From positions 1-37,191 of the forward strand of contig JAJYPY010000010.1 of NCBI GenBank assembly GCA_021794995.1: 37,191 nt of DNA. The letters run 5' to 3'. The stretch's first letter is position 1. Every line of letters begins with the position of its first letter. Both the position numbers and the translations under genes were made by a program. The stretch is from Actinomycetes bacterium (GTDB lineage: Bacteria; Actinomycetota; Acidimicrobiia; Acidimicrobiales; RAAP-2). Shown here one piece after another: positions 25,622 to 34,233 of this stretch. The notes below the pieces were generated by a model. That model worked only from the letters and a program-made list of their open reading frames with translations, did no database searches and had not been told where the DNA came from.

Positions 25622-26983
25622 TCACGCTCGATCATCCCCCGGCCCAGGCTCGTGGGCCGTGCCGGACGCAGTCGAGACGGCGGGGGCCGCCCCTCTGAGT
25701 GCGTTCCCCACGATGGCACCGGTGATGCGGTCTCCCCGGAGGGCGAACGGAACGCAGGCGAGCACGAAGGCGGCGCCGGGGAGGGCGAGCACGACCCCTG
25801 GCGCCAGCAACGCGACGAGCGCGCCCCAGCCGATGCTGGCGAGACCCATCGCTCCCGTGGTGAGCGACAACTGGACGCTCGCCACCCGACCTCGCATCGC
25901 GTCGATGGACGTGCCCTGGTTGACCGAGTAGATCCCCGCCATGAACACCGCCTGCGCCGCTCCCGCCACGGCAGAGGAGATCACGTCGACGCCCACCTCG
26001 TGCACGAGCCCCAGGCTGACGAGTGGAAGTCCGCTCAAGACCCCCGAGACGACGAGGACCGGCACGGCCGCGGTCGATCCGCCCAGCCACATCATGACGA
26101 GGGGGCCGACGACCGACCCGAACCCGACGGCAGCGAGCAGGAGCCCGTACGCCGCGGCGTTCCCACGGAGGTTGGCAGTCGCCACCGCCGGCAGGATCCC
26201 AATGCTCGCCATGGTGAGGCTGCAGTGCAGCCCCACCCACACGAGGAGCGCCCCGATGGGCGCCTGGCGCCGCACGTAGGACAGGCCGTCGGCGATCGGC
26301 GCAAACATGCCGCGGTGTCCGCCGAGGGGACTCGGAGAGCGCACCACGTGGCGAACGTGCCAGAACATGAAGAGCGCGAGGACGTAGCACGCGACGCAGA
26401 CGAGGAAGGCGGCCGCCGGCCCGGCCGTCGTGAGGACCGCGGTGGCGATGGCGGGACCGGTGAGCTCCGCACCTTGCTGGGCGATCCGAGCGGACATGCT
26501 GGCGTTCGCGAGCCGGTCCCGGCCGACGATCTCGGGGATCATCGCCTGCCATGCCGGTCCCTGGACGGAGTTACCGATCCCGACCACAGCGGTGAGCACG
26601 AGCAGGTTCACCAGGTCGAGCTGCCCCATCGAGGTGAGGATCGCGGCCACTGCGCAACTCGCAGCGTTGACGCACTGACCGGCCGTGGCCATCAGGGCGC
26701 GGTTCCGACGGTCGGCGACGCCGCCGGCAAACAGGCCGAAGAACGTCGAGGGGAGGAGCAGGAGCATGCTGACCAAGCTCGGCCACAACGACGAGTGATG
26801 ACCGAGGCGGTACGCCTCCCAGCCCGCCACCGCGATCACCGCAAACCGCCCCGAGTTGCCGCTGAGCGCACCGGCCCACACCCAGCGGAACGGCACGATC
26901 TCGAACGACGCGAACATCGCGCGGAGGTGTCGCGGACCCGGTCCTGATCCCCGTTCGGCGCCGGGGGGTGCCGAACGGCTCAC
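25622..26983 (-). CDS. MFS transporter (MFS_3 / EntS-like)
   Basis: A membrane exporter of about 453 residues with roughly 12 hydrophobic segments and the loop 'GGVADRRNR' after TM2, typical of major facilitator proteins. The closest look is the MFS_3 group (enterobactin exporter-like), whose substrates vary. The start is uncertain. GTG 26983 overlaps the stop of a 6-codon frame that has a strong AGGAGG sequence. ATG 26917 begins right before the conserved 'PFRWVWAGALSGN' but has no ribosome-binding site; GTG 27022 is also in frame. A strong hairpin (26951-26978) lies just inside the 26983 start. Divergent from the aminotransferase. Confidence 0.82.
   Translation of the reverse strand: MSRSAPPGAERGSGPGPRHLRAMFASFEIVPFRWVWAGALSGNSGRFAVIAVAGWEAYRLGHHSSLWPSLVSMLLLLPSTFFGLFAGGVADRRNRALMATAGQCVNAASCAVAAILTSMGQLDLVNLLVLTAVVGIGNSVQGPAWQAMIPEIVGRDRLANASMSARIAQQGAELTGPAIATAVLTTAGPAAAFLVCVACYVLALFMFWHVRHVVRSPSPLGGHRGMFAPIADGLSYVRRQAPIGALLVWVGLHCSLTMASIGILPAVATANLRGNAAAYGLLLAAVGFGSVVGPLVMMWLGGSTAAVPVLVVSGVLSGLPLVSLGLVHEVGVDVISSAVAGAAQAVFMAGIYSVNQGTSIDAMRGRVASVQLSLTTGAMGLASIGWGALVALLAPGVVLALPGAAFVLACVPFALRGDRITGAIVGNALRGAAPAVSTASGTAHEPGPGDDRA
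26951..26978 (-). other. Hairpin at the start of the MFS gene
   Basis: CCGTTCGGC and GCCGAACGG form a perfect 9-bp stem around a 10-base loop. There is no T-run, so it is not a classical terminator. It could be an operator or an RNA structure controlling translation. Confidence 0.5.
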
Positions 26984-27000
26984 GGCGCACCTTGGAGCAT
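26980..27000 (-). CDS. Possible 6-residue upstream frame of the MFS gene
   Basis: ATG 27000 follows CAGGAGGACG, the best ribosome-binding site nearby, yet encodes only MLQGAP before TGA. That TGA overlaps GTG 26983 of the MFS frame as GTGA. This looks like translational coupling; it may also be chance. Confidence 0.3.
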   Translation of the reverse strand: MLQGAP

Positions 27001-27147
27001 CGTCCTCCTGTCCGTCCACCACTCGCTGGGACGCAACGGATGTCCACCGGACCCGGTCAGCGGCGAGAACCTACACGCACGAGCCAGCCCCGACGTGCCC
27101 GCACCGCACCTGGACGTCCCCACTCGCCCACGTACGCTCGAACGGGT

Positions 27148-27153
27148 TAGCGT
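27148..27153 (+). promoter_or_regulatory. -10 candidate for the aminotransferase
   Basis: TAGCGT (TANNNT) ends 5 bases before ATG 27159, suggesting a leaderless start. A second candidate, TACGCT at 27133-27138, has TGGACG 16 bases upstream. No ribosome-binding site is visible. Confidence 0.35.
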
Positions 27154-27158
27154 TCCGC

Positions 27159-28373
27159 ATGGAGCTCCGTCGCATCAACGGCTTGCCGCCGTACGTGTTT
27201 TCCGTCATGAACGCCCTCAAGGAGGACGCACGCCGTCACGGTGCGGACATCGTCGACTTCGGCTTCGGCAATCCCGACCTGCCGTCGCCGGCGGTTGCGG
27301 TGGACAAACTGGCTGAGGCCGTGCACAACCCGAGGAACCACCGCTACTCGGCGTCCCGGGGCATCCCGAACCTCCGGCAGGCCGTGTGCGAGCTCTACCA
27401 GCGCAACTGGGGAGTCGAGCTCGACCCCGACCGGGAGGTCGTGACCACGATCGGGGCCAAAGAGGGTCTGTCGCACGTCATGTGGATCCTCGTGTCGCCC
27501 GGGGATTCCGCGTTGGTCCCGTCCCCCTCGTACCCCATCCACATCTACGCCCCCCTGTTCGCCGGAGCCGAGGTGCACCAGATCCCGCTCGAGGGCCCGG
27601 GTGATCCCGGCGCCGATGCCATCTCCTCCGGACCTGGAGAAAGCTTCTTCGCAGCCCTCGTCAAGACCTGGGAGGCGACGTGGCCCAAGCCGCGCGTGAT
27701 CGTGGTGTCGTTCCCGCACAATCCCACGACCGCCTGCGTCGACCTCTCGTTCATGGAGCGCCTCGTCAGGTTCGCAAAGGAGCACGAGACCGTGCTGGTG
27801 CACGACTTCGCGTACGCCGACCTGGGGTTCGACGGCTACGCCCCACCTTCGGTCCTCCAGGTTCCCGGCGCGAAGGAGGTGGCGGTCGAGCTCTACACCC
27901 TCACCAAGTCCTTCTCGATGGCGGGGTGGCGGGTGGGGTTCCTCGTTGGCAATGCCGAGATCGTGCAGGCTCTGACCAAGTTGAAGGGATACCTCGACTA
28001 CGGGACGTTCCAGCCGATCCAGATCGCCGCCATCGTCGCGATGCGCGAGGCCTCCGACTATCCGGCGGAGCTTCGGCGCGCGTACCAGTTACGGCGCGAC
28101 GCCTTGTGCGGGGGACTCCGCAGCATCGGCTGGGACGTCACCTCGCCGAAGGGCACCATGTTCGTCTGGGCGCCGATCCCGGATCCCTACCAGGAGATGG
28201 GCTCGATCGAGTTCGCCAAGCTCTTACTGCGCGAGGCAGAGGTCGCCACCTCACCCGGCGTCGGCTTCGGTCCGGGAGGCGACGGACACGTCCGCTTTGC
28301 CCTGATCGAGAACGAGCAACGGACGCAGCAGGCGGTCCGGAACCTCCGCCGTGCGCTCCCGAAGCTCAGCTGA
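27159..28373 (+). CDS. alaC: AlaC-like alanine/glutamate-pyruvate aminotransferase
   Basis: A class I PLP aminotransferase (404 residues). The order of motifs follows E. coli AlaC closely: 'INGLPPYVF', 'VDFGFGNPD', 'YSASRGIPNLR', 'TIGAKEGLSHVM', 'PSYPIHIY', 'SFPHNPTTACV', 'HDFAYADL' and the PLP lysine in 'TLTKSFSMAGWRVGF', then 'SPGVGFGPGGDGHVRFALIEN'. It would interconvert pyruvate plus glutamate and alanine plus 2-oxoglutarate. LL-diaminopimelate aminotransferase is a relative but fits less well. No operon partner on the same strand within 140 bases. ATG 27159 begins the conserved N-terminus. Confidence 0.88.
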   Translation: MELRRINGLPPYVFSVMNALKEDARRHGADIVDFGFGNPDLPSPAVAVDKLAEAVHNPRNHRYSASRGIPNLRQAVCELYQRNWGVELDPDREVVTTIGAKEGLSHVMWILVSPGDSALVPSPSYPIHIYAPLFAGAEVHQIPLEGPGDPGADAISSGPGESFFAALVKTWEATWPKPRVIVVSFPHNPTTACVDLSFMERLVRFAKEHETVLVHDFAYADLGFDGYAPPSVLQVPGAKEVAVELYTLTKSFSMAGWRVGFLVGNAEIVQALTKLKGYLDYGTFQPIQIAAIVAMREASDYPAELRRAYQLRRDALCGGLRSIGWDVTSPKGTMFVWAPIPDPYQEMGSIEFAKLLLREAEVATSPGVGFGPGGDGHVRFALIENEQRTQQAVRNLRRALPKLS

Positions 28374-28521
28374 GCGCTCGACTCCACGGGCGATTGAAGG
28401 ATCTGGAGCCGAATTTTTCATCCCAATTGTAGGCAGCGCACGCGTAGCATTCGTCGTGGCCACCAACGAGCGTTGACCGGGTGCGCGCGAGCACGACCGG
28501 CGCGGGAAGGGAGGCACGACC

Positions 28522-29730
28522 ATGCCTCGGAACAAGGTGCTGGTGCTCGGGGGCAACTTCGGCGGGCTCACCGCCGCGCTCGCCGTCCATCACGAGCTCG
28601 AAGGCGACGTCGAGGTGCGGGTGGTCTCGGCCTCCGACCACTTCTTGTTCAATCCTTCGCTCATCTGGCTTCCGTTCGGCAAGCGCAAGGCCGCCGACAT
28701 CACCTTCCCGCTGGCGCCCACCTTCGAGGCCCACGGGGTGGACTTTGTCCACGGCGAGGCGACCCAGCTTCATCTCGACGAGAAGAAGGTGACGACGACC
28801 GCGGGCACCTACGACTACGACTACCTCGTCGTCGCCACGGGCTACCGCAACGACTACGACGTCGTGGCGGGCCTCGGGCCGAGCGGCAACGCCTACGGGA
28901 TCACCACGCTCGAGGACGCGATCCGCGCCGGCGAGGGGTGGCGGCGCTTCCTCGACGCCCCGGGCGACATCGTCGTCGGCGCCACCCAGGGGGCGGGCTG
29001 CTTCGGCGCCGCCTACGAGTACCTCTTCAACGTCTCCCACCAACTGCGCAAGGCGGGCCTCAAGAAGCGGGTCAAGCTCAGCTTCGTCTCGCCCGAGCCC
29101 TTCCTCGGCCACTTCGGCATCGGCGGACTACCCCACGGGGAGAGCCTGCTCGGGATGTTCTTGAAGAAGGAGGGGATCACCGCCTACATGGACGTCGGGA
29201 TCGACCGGATCGACGAGGGTCGCATGGTGCTCGACGGAGGCCGGGCGATCACCTTCGCCTACGCCATGGTGGTGCCGCCGTTCCTCGGCCAAGAGGTCGT
29301 GCGCACGGCGACGCAGATCGCCGATGCCAAGGGCTACGTGGCGGTGCGCGACACCTACCAGAGCGACGCCTACGACGACGTCTACGCCGTGGGCATCGCC
29401 GCCGCGGTCCCGGTCCCTTGGCAGACCTCCACCCCGCTCGGCATCCCGAAGACGGGTTTTCCGACCGAACGGATGGCACATGTCGCGGCGAAGAACATCG
29501 CCGCACAGATCCGCGGCGAAACGCCACGAGCCCACGAGGAGTTCGGCGACATGCCCGCCGTATGCGTGATGGACGCCGGCAACAACGGGGTCATCATCCT
29601 CGCCGACAAGATGCTCCCTCCGCGCAAGCACGGGGTGCTCATCCCAGGGCCGCAGGCCCACGCGATGAAGCTCGCCTTCGAGAAGTACTTCTTGTGGAAG
29701 GCTCGCCACGGCTACGTGAGCCTGCCCTGA
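28522..29730 (+). CDS. Sulfide:quinone oxidoreductase-like flavoprotein
   Basis: An FAD-dependent pyridine-nucleotide-disulfide-fold protein (402 residues). The dinucleotide loop is 'VLVLGGNFGGLTAA', the second 'YDYLVVATGYRN', and the third FAD contact lies around 'DDVYAVGIAAAV'. Only two cysteines exist: Cys160 ('GAGCFGA') and Cys348 ('AVCVMD'). These match the two redox cysteines of sulfide:quinone reductases; the third (near residue 128) is missing, as in flavocytochrome-c-type members. The C-terminal 'AFEKYFLWKARHGY' resembles the membrane-contact helix. ATG 28522 follows GGGAAGGGAGG with 7-8 bases between. The upstream gap (28374-28521) has an AT-rich stretch and TAGCAT at about 28445. 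A role in sulfide oxidation is likely but not certain. Confidence 0.82.
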   Translation: MPRNKVLVLGGNFGGLTAALAVHHELEGDVEVRVVSASDHFLFNPSLIWLPFGKRKAADITFPLAPTFEAHGVDFVHGEATQLHLDEKKVTTTAGTYDYDYLVVATGYRNDYDVVAGLGPSGNAYGITTLEDAIRAGEGWRRFLDAPGDIVVGATQGAGCFGAAYEYLFNVSHQLRKAGLKKRVKLSFVSPEPFLGHFGIGGLPHGESLLGMFLKKEGITAYMDVGIDRIDEGRMVLDGGRAITFAYAMVVPPFLGQEVVRTATQIADAKGYVAVRDTYQSDAYDDVYAVGIAAAVPVPWQTSTPLGIPKTGFPTERMAHVAAKNIAAQIRGETPRAHEEFGDMPAVCVMDAGNNGVIILADKMLPPRKHGVLIPGPQAHAMKLAFEKYFLWKARHGYVSLP

Positions 29731-29901
29731 CGGCGCGGCTGGGGCGCAGCGATGCCCCGCACGCCGGTCACACCGCTCCACCGTTGCATCGCGGGCGTGC
29801 GCGGCAGGCGGCGAGACCCCACAGTCTGCTGCGGCGGTTAGAGCCGCGCTCGACTGGCTACAGTTGCAGTTGGGAAGCGCCACGTGACGGGATGGGGTGC
29901 G

Positions 29902-31725
29902 ATGTCCAAGATGCACCGGGAGGGCGACTCCGGGAGTGAGGAGGCGACGACGCTCCTCTCGCGTGATGTGGGTGGGGCCTTCCGCCTGCTGTTGGCCGCG
30001 AACCCGCTGCCCATGTGGGTCTACGACCTCGAGACGCTGGGCTTCTTGGAGGTGAACGACGCGGCGGTCGCCCATTACGGGTACACGAGGGCCGAGTTCT
30101 TGAAGAGGTCGATCGCCGACATCCGCCCCAACGAAGACCGCGCCCGCCTGCACCAGATCCTCGCCGAGCGAAAGGACGCGTTCGGGTACTCGGGAACGTG
30201 GCGCCACCGTCGAGCAGACGGGACCCTCATCGATGTTGAGGTGACCTCGCACATCCTCGACTGGGAGGGGCGCCCGGCCTCTCTCGTGGTCGCCCACGAC
30301 GTGACCGAGACCCGGCGGCTCCAAGAAGAGCTGGCGCGCCGTGCCCTCTACGACGAGGCAACCGGGCTCGCCAACGCGGCGCTGTTTCTCGACCGCACCG
30401 CCGATGCGCTCGAACGCGCGAAGGGCTCGCTGTGCGTGGGCGTCGTGGTCGTCGGTCTGTCCGGGCTCGACGCGCTGTCCTCCATGGCGGGCGATGCGGC
30501 CGCTGACGCCCTCGTGGCCGAGGTCGCCCGGCGCCTAGGCTCGTGCTGTTCGGAGAACGAGACCCTCGCCCGGCTCGGCGGCGGGCGCTTCGCCGTGTTG
30601 TGCGAGACCGCAGAGCGCGACGGGGTCCTCCGCCTGGCCAACTCGGTGGCCGCCGCTCTCGAGGGGTCGCTGTCTGTGCCGGACTTCGGGGAGCTGCGAG
30701 CCGCGCCGGCGGTCGGTGTGGCGCTCGGCGACGGGGGTGATCTGGACGCAGCGGCGCTCGTGCACGACGCCACCTCGGCGATGCGCCATGCCGCTGAACG
30801 CGGTCAAAGGAGTTTCCTCTTCGCCAACCCCGCGCTGCGCCGCGCCGACCTCGAGGCGTTCGAGACCGAGCGCGCACTCGCCGGGGCGCTGGGCGCCGGG
30901 GAGCTGCGCCTCTTCTACCAGCCGGTCGTCGACCTCCACGACGGTGGGGTCGTCGCCTGCGAGGCGCTCGTGCGCTGGGACCGCCCCGAGGTCGGCCTCG
31001 TCGGCCCGGACCGCTTCATCCCATTGGCCGAGCGCAGCGGGCTCATCGTCGAGCTCGGCGCCTGGGTGATCGACCACGCGATCGCCGAGGCGGCCACGTG
31101 GCCCGGGCGTCCCGCCCACCGGCCGAGGGTGGGGATCAACCTCTCGGCCCGCCAGCTCCACGACGATCGCTTGGTCGAGCGCTTCATCGGTGCCTGTGGC
31201 GCCTCGGGGCTCTCCCCGGCCTCGGTGTGCGTCGAGCTCACCGAGTCCGCCTTCGTCGCCACCGACGACTACGGCGCCTATAAGAGCCTCGCCGCGCTGC
31301 GCGAGATGGGGATCGAGGTGGCAATCGACGACTTCGGCACCGGCTACTCGGCCCTGTCGTACCTCACGCACCTCCCCGTCGACGTGGTGAAGATCGACCG
31401 GGGGTTCGTCGCCGGGCTCGGGGCGGACCGGGCCGACGCGCTCTTGGTCGAGGCGATCATCACGGTCGCCCACGGCCTCGGCCTGCGGGTCGTGGCCGAA
31501 GGGGTCGAGACCCCGGCGCAACTCCAAGCGCTGTGCGACCTCGGCTGTGACGCCGCCCAGGGCTACCTCCTCGCCCGCCCGACGCCGAGCGAGGACCTGC
31601 CGGGCGTACTCGACGCCGCCACCCGGGCCGCCAGCGGCCGGGCAATGACGGGCGCGGCACCGCGCGGGGGGCCAAAGATGTCGGCAGTCTCGATGCGGCG
31701 CACGTTCCCCCCGGCGGCCTCGTGA
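29902..31725 (+). CDS. PAS - degenerate GGDEF - EAL c-di-GMP phosphodiesterase
   Basis: A signalling protein of about 607 residues. A PAS sensor comes first ('ANPLPMWVYDLETLGFLEVND'-type start, 'WRHRRADGT'). The GGDEF domain has lost its active site: the motif reads 'LGGGRF'. The EAL domain is intact: 'CEALVRW', 'NLSARQL', 'ELTES', 'DDFGTGYSALSYL', 'KIDRGFV', 'AEGVET' and 'QGYLLARP'. It should degrade c-di-GMP, with the dead GGDEF perhaps binding GTP. The start may be GTG 29884, ATG 29902 (GGGATGGGG upstream) or ATG 29911. A TACAGT box at 29859-29864 may be the promoter. The partner cyclase follows after 209 bases that show nothing I recognise. Confidence 0.87.
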   Translation: MSKMHREGDSGSEEATTLLSRDVGGAFRLLLAANPLPMWVYDLETLGFLEVNDAAVAHYGYTRAEFLKRSIADIRPNEDRARLHQILAERKDAFGYSGTWRHRRADGTLIDVEVTSHILDWEGRPASLVVAHDVTETRRLQEELARRALYDEATGLANAALFLDRTADALERAKGSLCVGVVVVGLSGLDALSSMAGDAAADALVAEVARRLGSCCSENETLARLGGGRFAVLCETAERDGVLRLANSVAAALEGSLSVPDFGELRAAPAVGVALGDGGDLDAAALVHDATSAMRHAAERGQRSFLFANPALRRADLEAFETERALAGALGAGELRLFYQPVVDLHDGGVVACEALVRWDRPEVGLVGPDRFIPLAERSGLIVELGAWVIDHAIAEAATWPGRPAHRPRVGINLSARQLHDDRLVERFIGACGASGLSPASVCVELTESAFVATDDYGAYKSLAALREMGIEVAIDDFGTGYSALSYLTHLPVDVVKIDRGFVAGLGADRADALLVEAIITVAHGLGLRVVAEGVETPAQLQALCDLGCDAAQGYLLARPTPSEDLPGVLDAATRAASGRAMTGAAPRGGPKMSAVSMRRTFPPAAS

Positions 31726-31934
31726 TCTCGACCGAGCGCTCGGGCCATGGGTCGCGTCGAACGCCCGGTGTGCCGATGACCACGGTCGGCTCGGCACCGG
31801 TCGCCGGCCGCACGTAGACCCGAGCGTCGGCGCGTGACGATGTGCTGCCCACGAGCCCACCCCGACGATCTGTCCGCAAGGGTGCCGACCTCAATGGCGC
31901 CACGTGCTGCAGCTCGCGTCCGCCCAAGAGAGCG

Positions 31935-32966
31935 ATGACGTCCCAGGCGCAGGCCGAGCCCGAGCGGCCCCGTCCGCCAGCGTCGGGACGCACGACCACG
32001 GCCGCGTTGGCCAGGGCGTTCTTCTCCCGGCCGAGCCGAGTGGCGGCGTTCTTGTGGGCAGCGGGTGCACTGGCGGTGGCCTTGGTCCTTCCCTTGCGCC
32101 ATTGGCCCGAGCCCTCGATGCTCGCCCTGGCGATTCCGGCGGCCATCGCCGCCGTGTGCGCCGCGCTGCGGGCGACGCTGGGCGAGCGCTTGCCCCGCTG
32201 GAGCCTGCAGGTCGACGTCGGGCTGGGCAACCTGCTCGTCAGCGCCGCCGCCGCTGGCGCAGCGAGCGAGCACACGAACCTCGCCAACCTCTACCTGCTC
32301 GTCGAGGTCTTCGCCCTCCTCTACCTGCCGCTCCGCTCGGCCCTCGTTCACGTGGGCGCCGCCGGGGTCGCCTACGCCATCGTGCTCGGAGTCGGGCCGC
32401 AGACCGGCGAGCCGCCGGTCGTCGCCTGGCTGGCGGTCTTCGGTACCGCCGTCGTCCTCGGCGCGGTCATCGTCGGCCTGGTGAGCGTGCTGCGCGCGGC
32501 TGCCCGAGAAGACCCCCTCACCGGGCTCGCCAACCGGCGCTCGTGGGACGAGCGCCTCGAGGCCGAGCTCGAACGCTCAGCCCGTAGCGGCGCGGCGCTG
32601 TCGGTCGTCGTGCTCGACCTCGACGGCTTCAAGGCGGTCAACGACGCGCAGGGGCACCACGCCGGGGACCGCGTGCTCCAGGCGGCCGCCCGCTCGTGGC
32701 AGGCGGCGACGAGAAGCGGCGGGGACCTCGTGGCCCGCATCGGCGGCGACGAGTTCAGCGTCCTCGCCCCCGGATCCGACGAGATCGGGGCCCACCATCT
32801 CGCCCGGCGTCTCATCGACGCGCTGCCCGAAGGCGTGGCGGCCTCCGTCGGGGTGGCCACCTGGGACCGGGCCGAGGGAGCCTCGGACCTCGTGCGCCGG
32901 GCGGACCGCGCCATGTACCTCGCCAAGCGGCGGCGTCGCCGTGGTCGGGACCCCCGCCCCGCCTGA
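31935..32966 (+). CDS. Membrane diguanylate cyclase (GGDEF)
   Basis: About 343 residues with an N-terminal membrane part of roughly six hydrophobic segments ('VAAFLWAAGALAVALVLPL', 'AWLAVFGTAVVLGAVIVGL' and others) followed by a GGDEF domain. 'EDPLTGLANRRSWDERL' and the intact 'ARIGGDEFSVLA' predict c-di-GMP synthesis. The inhibitory RxxD site five residues before GGDEF is not in register: 'RSGGD' is one residue too long. ATG 31935 has AAGAGAG just upstream; an upstream GTG at 31842 has none. It follows the EAL gene on the same strand and may form an antagonistic pair. Confidence 0.87.
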   Translation: MTSQAQAEPERPRPPASGRTTTAALARAFFSRPSRVAAFLWAAGALAVALVLPLRHWPEPSMLALAIPAAIAAVCAALRATLGERLPRWSLQVDVGLGNLLVSAAAAGAASEHTNLANLYLLVEVFALLYLPLRSALVHVGAAGVAYAIVLGVGPQTGEPPVVAWLAVFGTAVVLGAVIVGLVSVLRAAAREDPLTGLANRRSWDERLEAELERSARSGAALSVVVLDLDGFKAVNDAQGHHAGDRVLQAAARSWQAATRSGGDLVARIGGDEFSVLAPGSDEIGAHHLARRLIDALPEGVAASVGVATWDRAEGASDLVRRADRAMYLAKRRRRRGRDPRPA

Positions 32967-33050
32967 CCGCGCGGTCGCCCACGCTGCTGCATTCCTCAGC
33001 GTCCCCAGCGCGTCCCGAGCGCGTCCTGCGAGCGGTCCCCAGCTCGGGAC

Positions 33051-34190
33051 TCAGCCCAGAACCTTCTTGGCGATCACCACACGCTGGATCTGGTTGGTCC
33101 CCTCGTAGATTTGGGTGATCTTGGCGTCTCGCATGAAGCGCTCAACGGGGAAGTCCTTGGTGTAGCCGTAGCCGCCGAGCAGCTGGACGGCGTCGGTCGT
33201 CACCGACATCGCGGTGTCCGACGCGAAGCACTTGGCCATCGCACCCACCATGGCGAGCTCGCCTGTCGGGTCGTCGTCGACGAGCGCGCACGCGCGGTAC
33301 ACGATGGTCCGCGCCGCCTCGGTCCGCATCGCCATGTCGGCGATCATGAACCGCAGGGCTTGGAGGTCCGACAGGGGTGCACCGAACGCGCGGCGTTCCT
33401 TCAGATATCCCGCAGCGAAGTCGACGGCCCCCTGGGCGATCCCGACCGCCTGCGCTCCGATCGTCGGACGGCTGCGGTCCAGCGTGTGCATCGCGATGTG
33501 AAACCCCCGCCCCTCTTCGCCGACGAGGTTGGCGGCCGGGACGCGCACCTCGTCGAGAACGACCTCGCCGGTCGGGCTGGCACGGAGCCCGAGCTTGTCC
33601 TCGTGCTTTGCCACCTTCACGCCCCAGTCGGCTTCCACCACGAAGCACGAGATGCCACGGTGGCCCGCTGCGGGATCGGTCTTGGCGAACACGGTGTAGG
33701 TGTCGGAGATACCGGCGTTGGTGATCCAGTACTTCGTGCCGGTGATCACGTAGCTGTCGCCGTCGCGCACCGCGCGGGCCGACATCGCGGCGACGTCGCT
33801 GCCCGCGTCGGCCTCCGAGAGGCAGTAGCTCGCCTGGGCCTCACCCGACGCGACACGCGGGAGGTACTTGCGCTTCAGCTCCTCGGATCCCCAGTTCATG
33901 ACCGGGAGCATCCCGAGCTTGGAGATGAGCATCGTCACCGACGTCGACGCGCAGACGCGGGCGATCTCTTCGGCCATGATCGCCTGGGTGATCGTGTCGG
34001 CACCGGCACCCCCGTACTCGACCGGGATGCCGAGCGACGGAAGCTCCAGCTCGCGGCACGCGTCGAACGACTTCCACGGATAGCTGGCCGTGCGGTCGGC
34101 CTCGGCGGCGTGTGGGGCGATCCTGTCCTCACAGAAGCGCCGCAGCATCTCGCGGAACTCCCGTTGCACGTCGGTGAGCGCGAAGGTCAT
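33051..34190 (-). CDS. Acyl-CoA dehydrogenase
   Basis: A 379-residue flavoenzyme of normal length, making the trans-2-enoyl bond of short to medium acyl-CoA. 'YCLSEADAGSDVAAM' and 'YWITNAG' are FAD/substrate loops; 'RRAFGAPLSDLQ' and the C-terminal 'IYEGTNQIQRVVI' carry the catalytic Glu. ATG 34190 lies 6 bases after a TAGGAT box and is preceded by GAAGGG, so it may be leaderless. It stands alone; the downstream genes face towards it. The acyl chain specificity is not readable. Confidence 0.9.
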   Translation of the reverse strand: MTFALTDVQREFREMLRRFCEDRIAPHAAEADRTASYPWKSFDACRELELPSLGIPVEYGGAGADTITQAIMAEEIARVCASTSVTMLISKLGMLPVMNWGSEELKRKYLPRVASGEAQASYCLSEADAGSDVAAMSARAVRDGDSYVITGTKYWITNAGISDTYTVFAKTDPAAGHRGISCFVVEADWGVKVAKHEDKLGLRASPTGEVVLDEVRVPAANLVGEEGRGFHIAMHTLDRSRPTIGAQAVGIAQGAVDFAAGYLKERRAFGAPLSDLQALRFMIADMAMRTEAARTIVYRACALVDDDPTGELAMVGAMAKCFASDTAMSVTTDAVQLLGGYGYTKDFPVERFMRDAKITQIYEGTNQIQRVVIAKKVLG

Positions 34191-34196
34191 CCCTTC

Positions 34197-34202
34197 ATCC
34201 TA
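34197..34202 (-). promoter_or_regulatory. -10 box of the acyl-CoA dehydrogenase
   Basis: TAGGAT on the minus strand ends 6 bases before ATG 34190. It fits the leaderless pattern seen elsewhere in this window. No clear -35 box. Confidence 0.45.
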
Positions 34203-34233
34203 CGGAGCCACGTTCTCCTGGGCGCAGACGCGC

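Noticed and set aside
31726-31934. Possible gene remnant between the two c-di-GMP genes
   Set aside because: Open frames on both strands exist but show no motif or ribosome-binding site; nothing supports a coding role.
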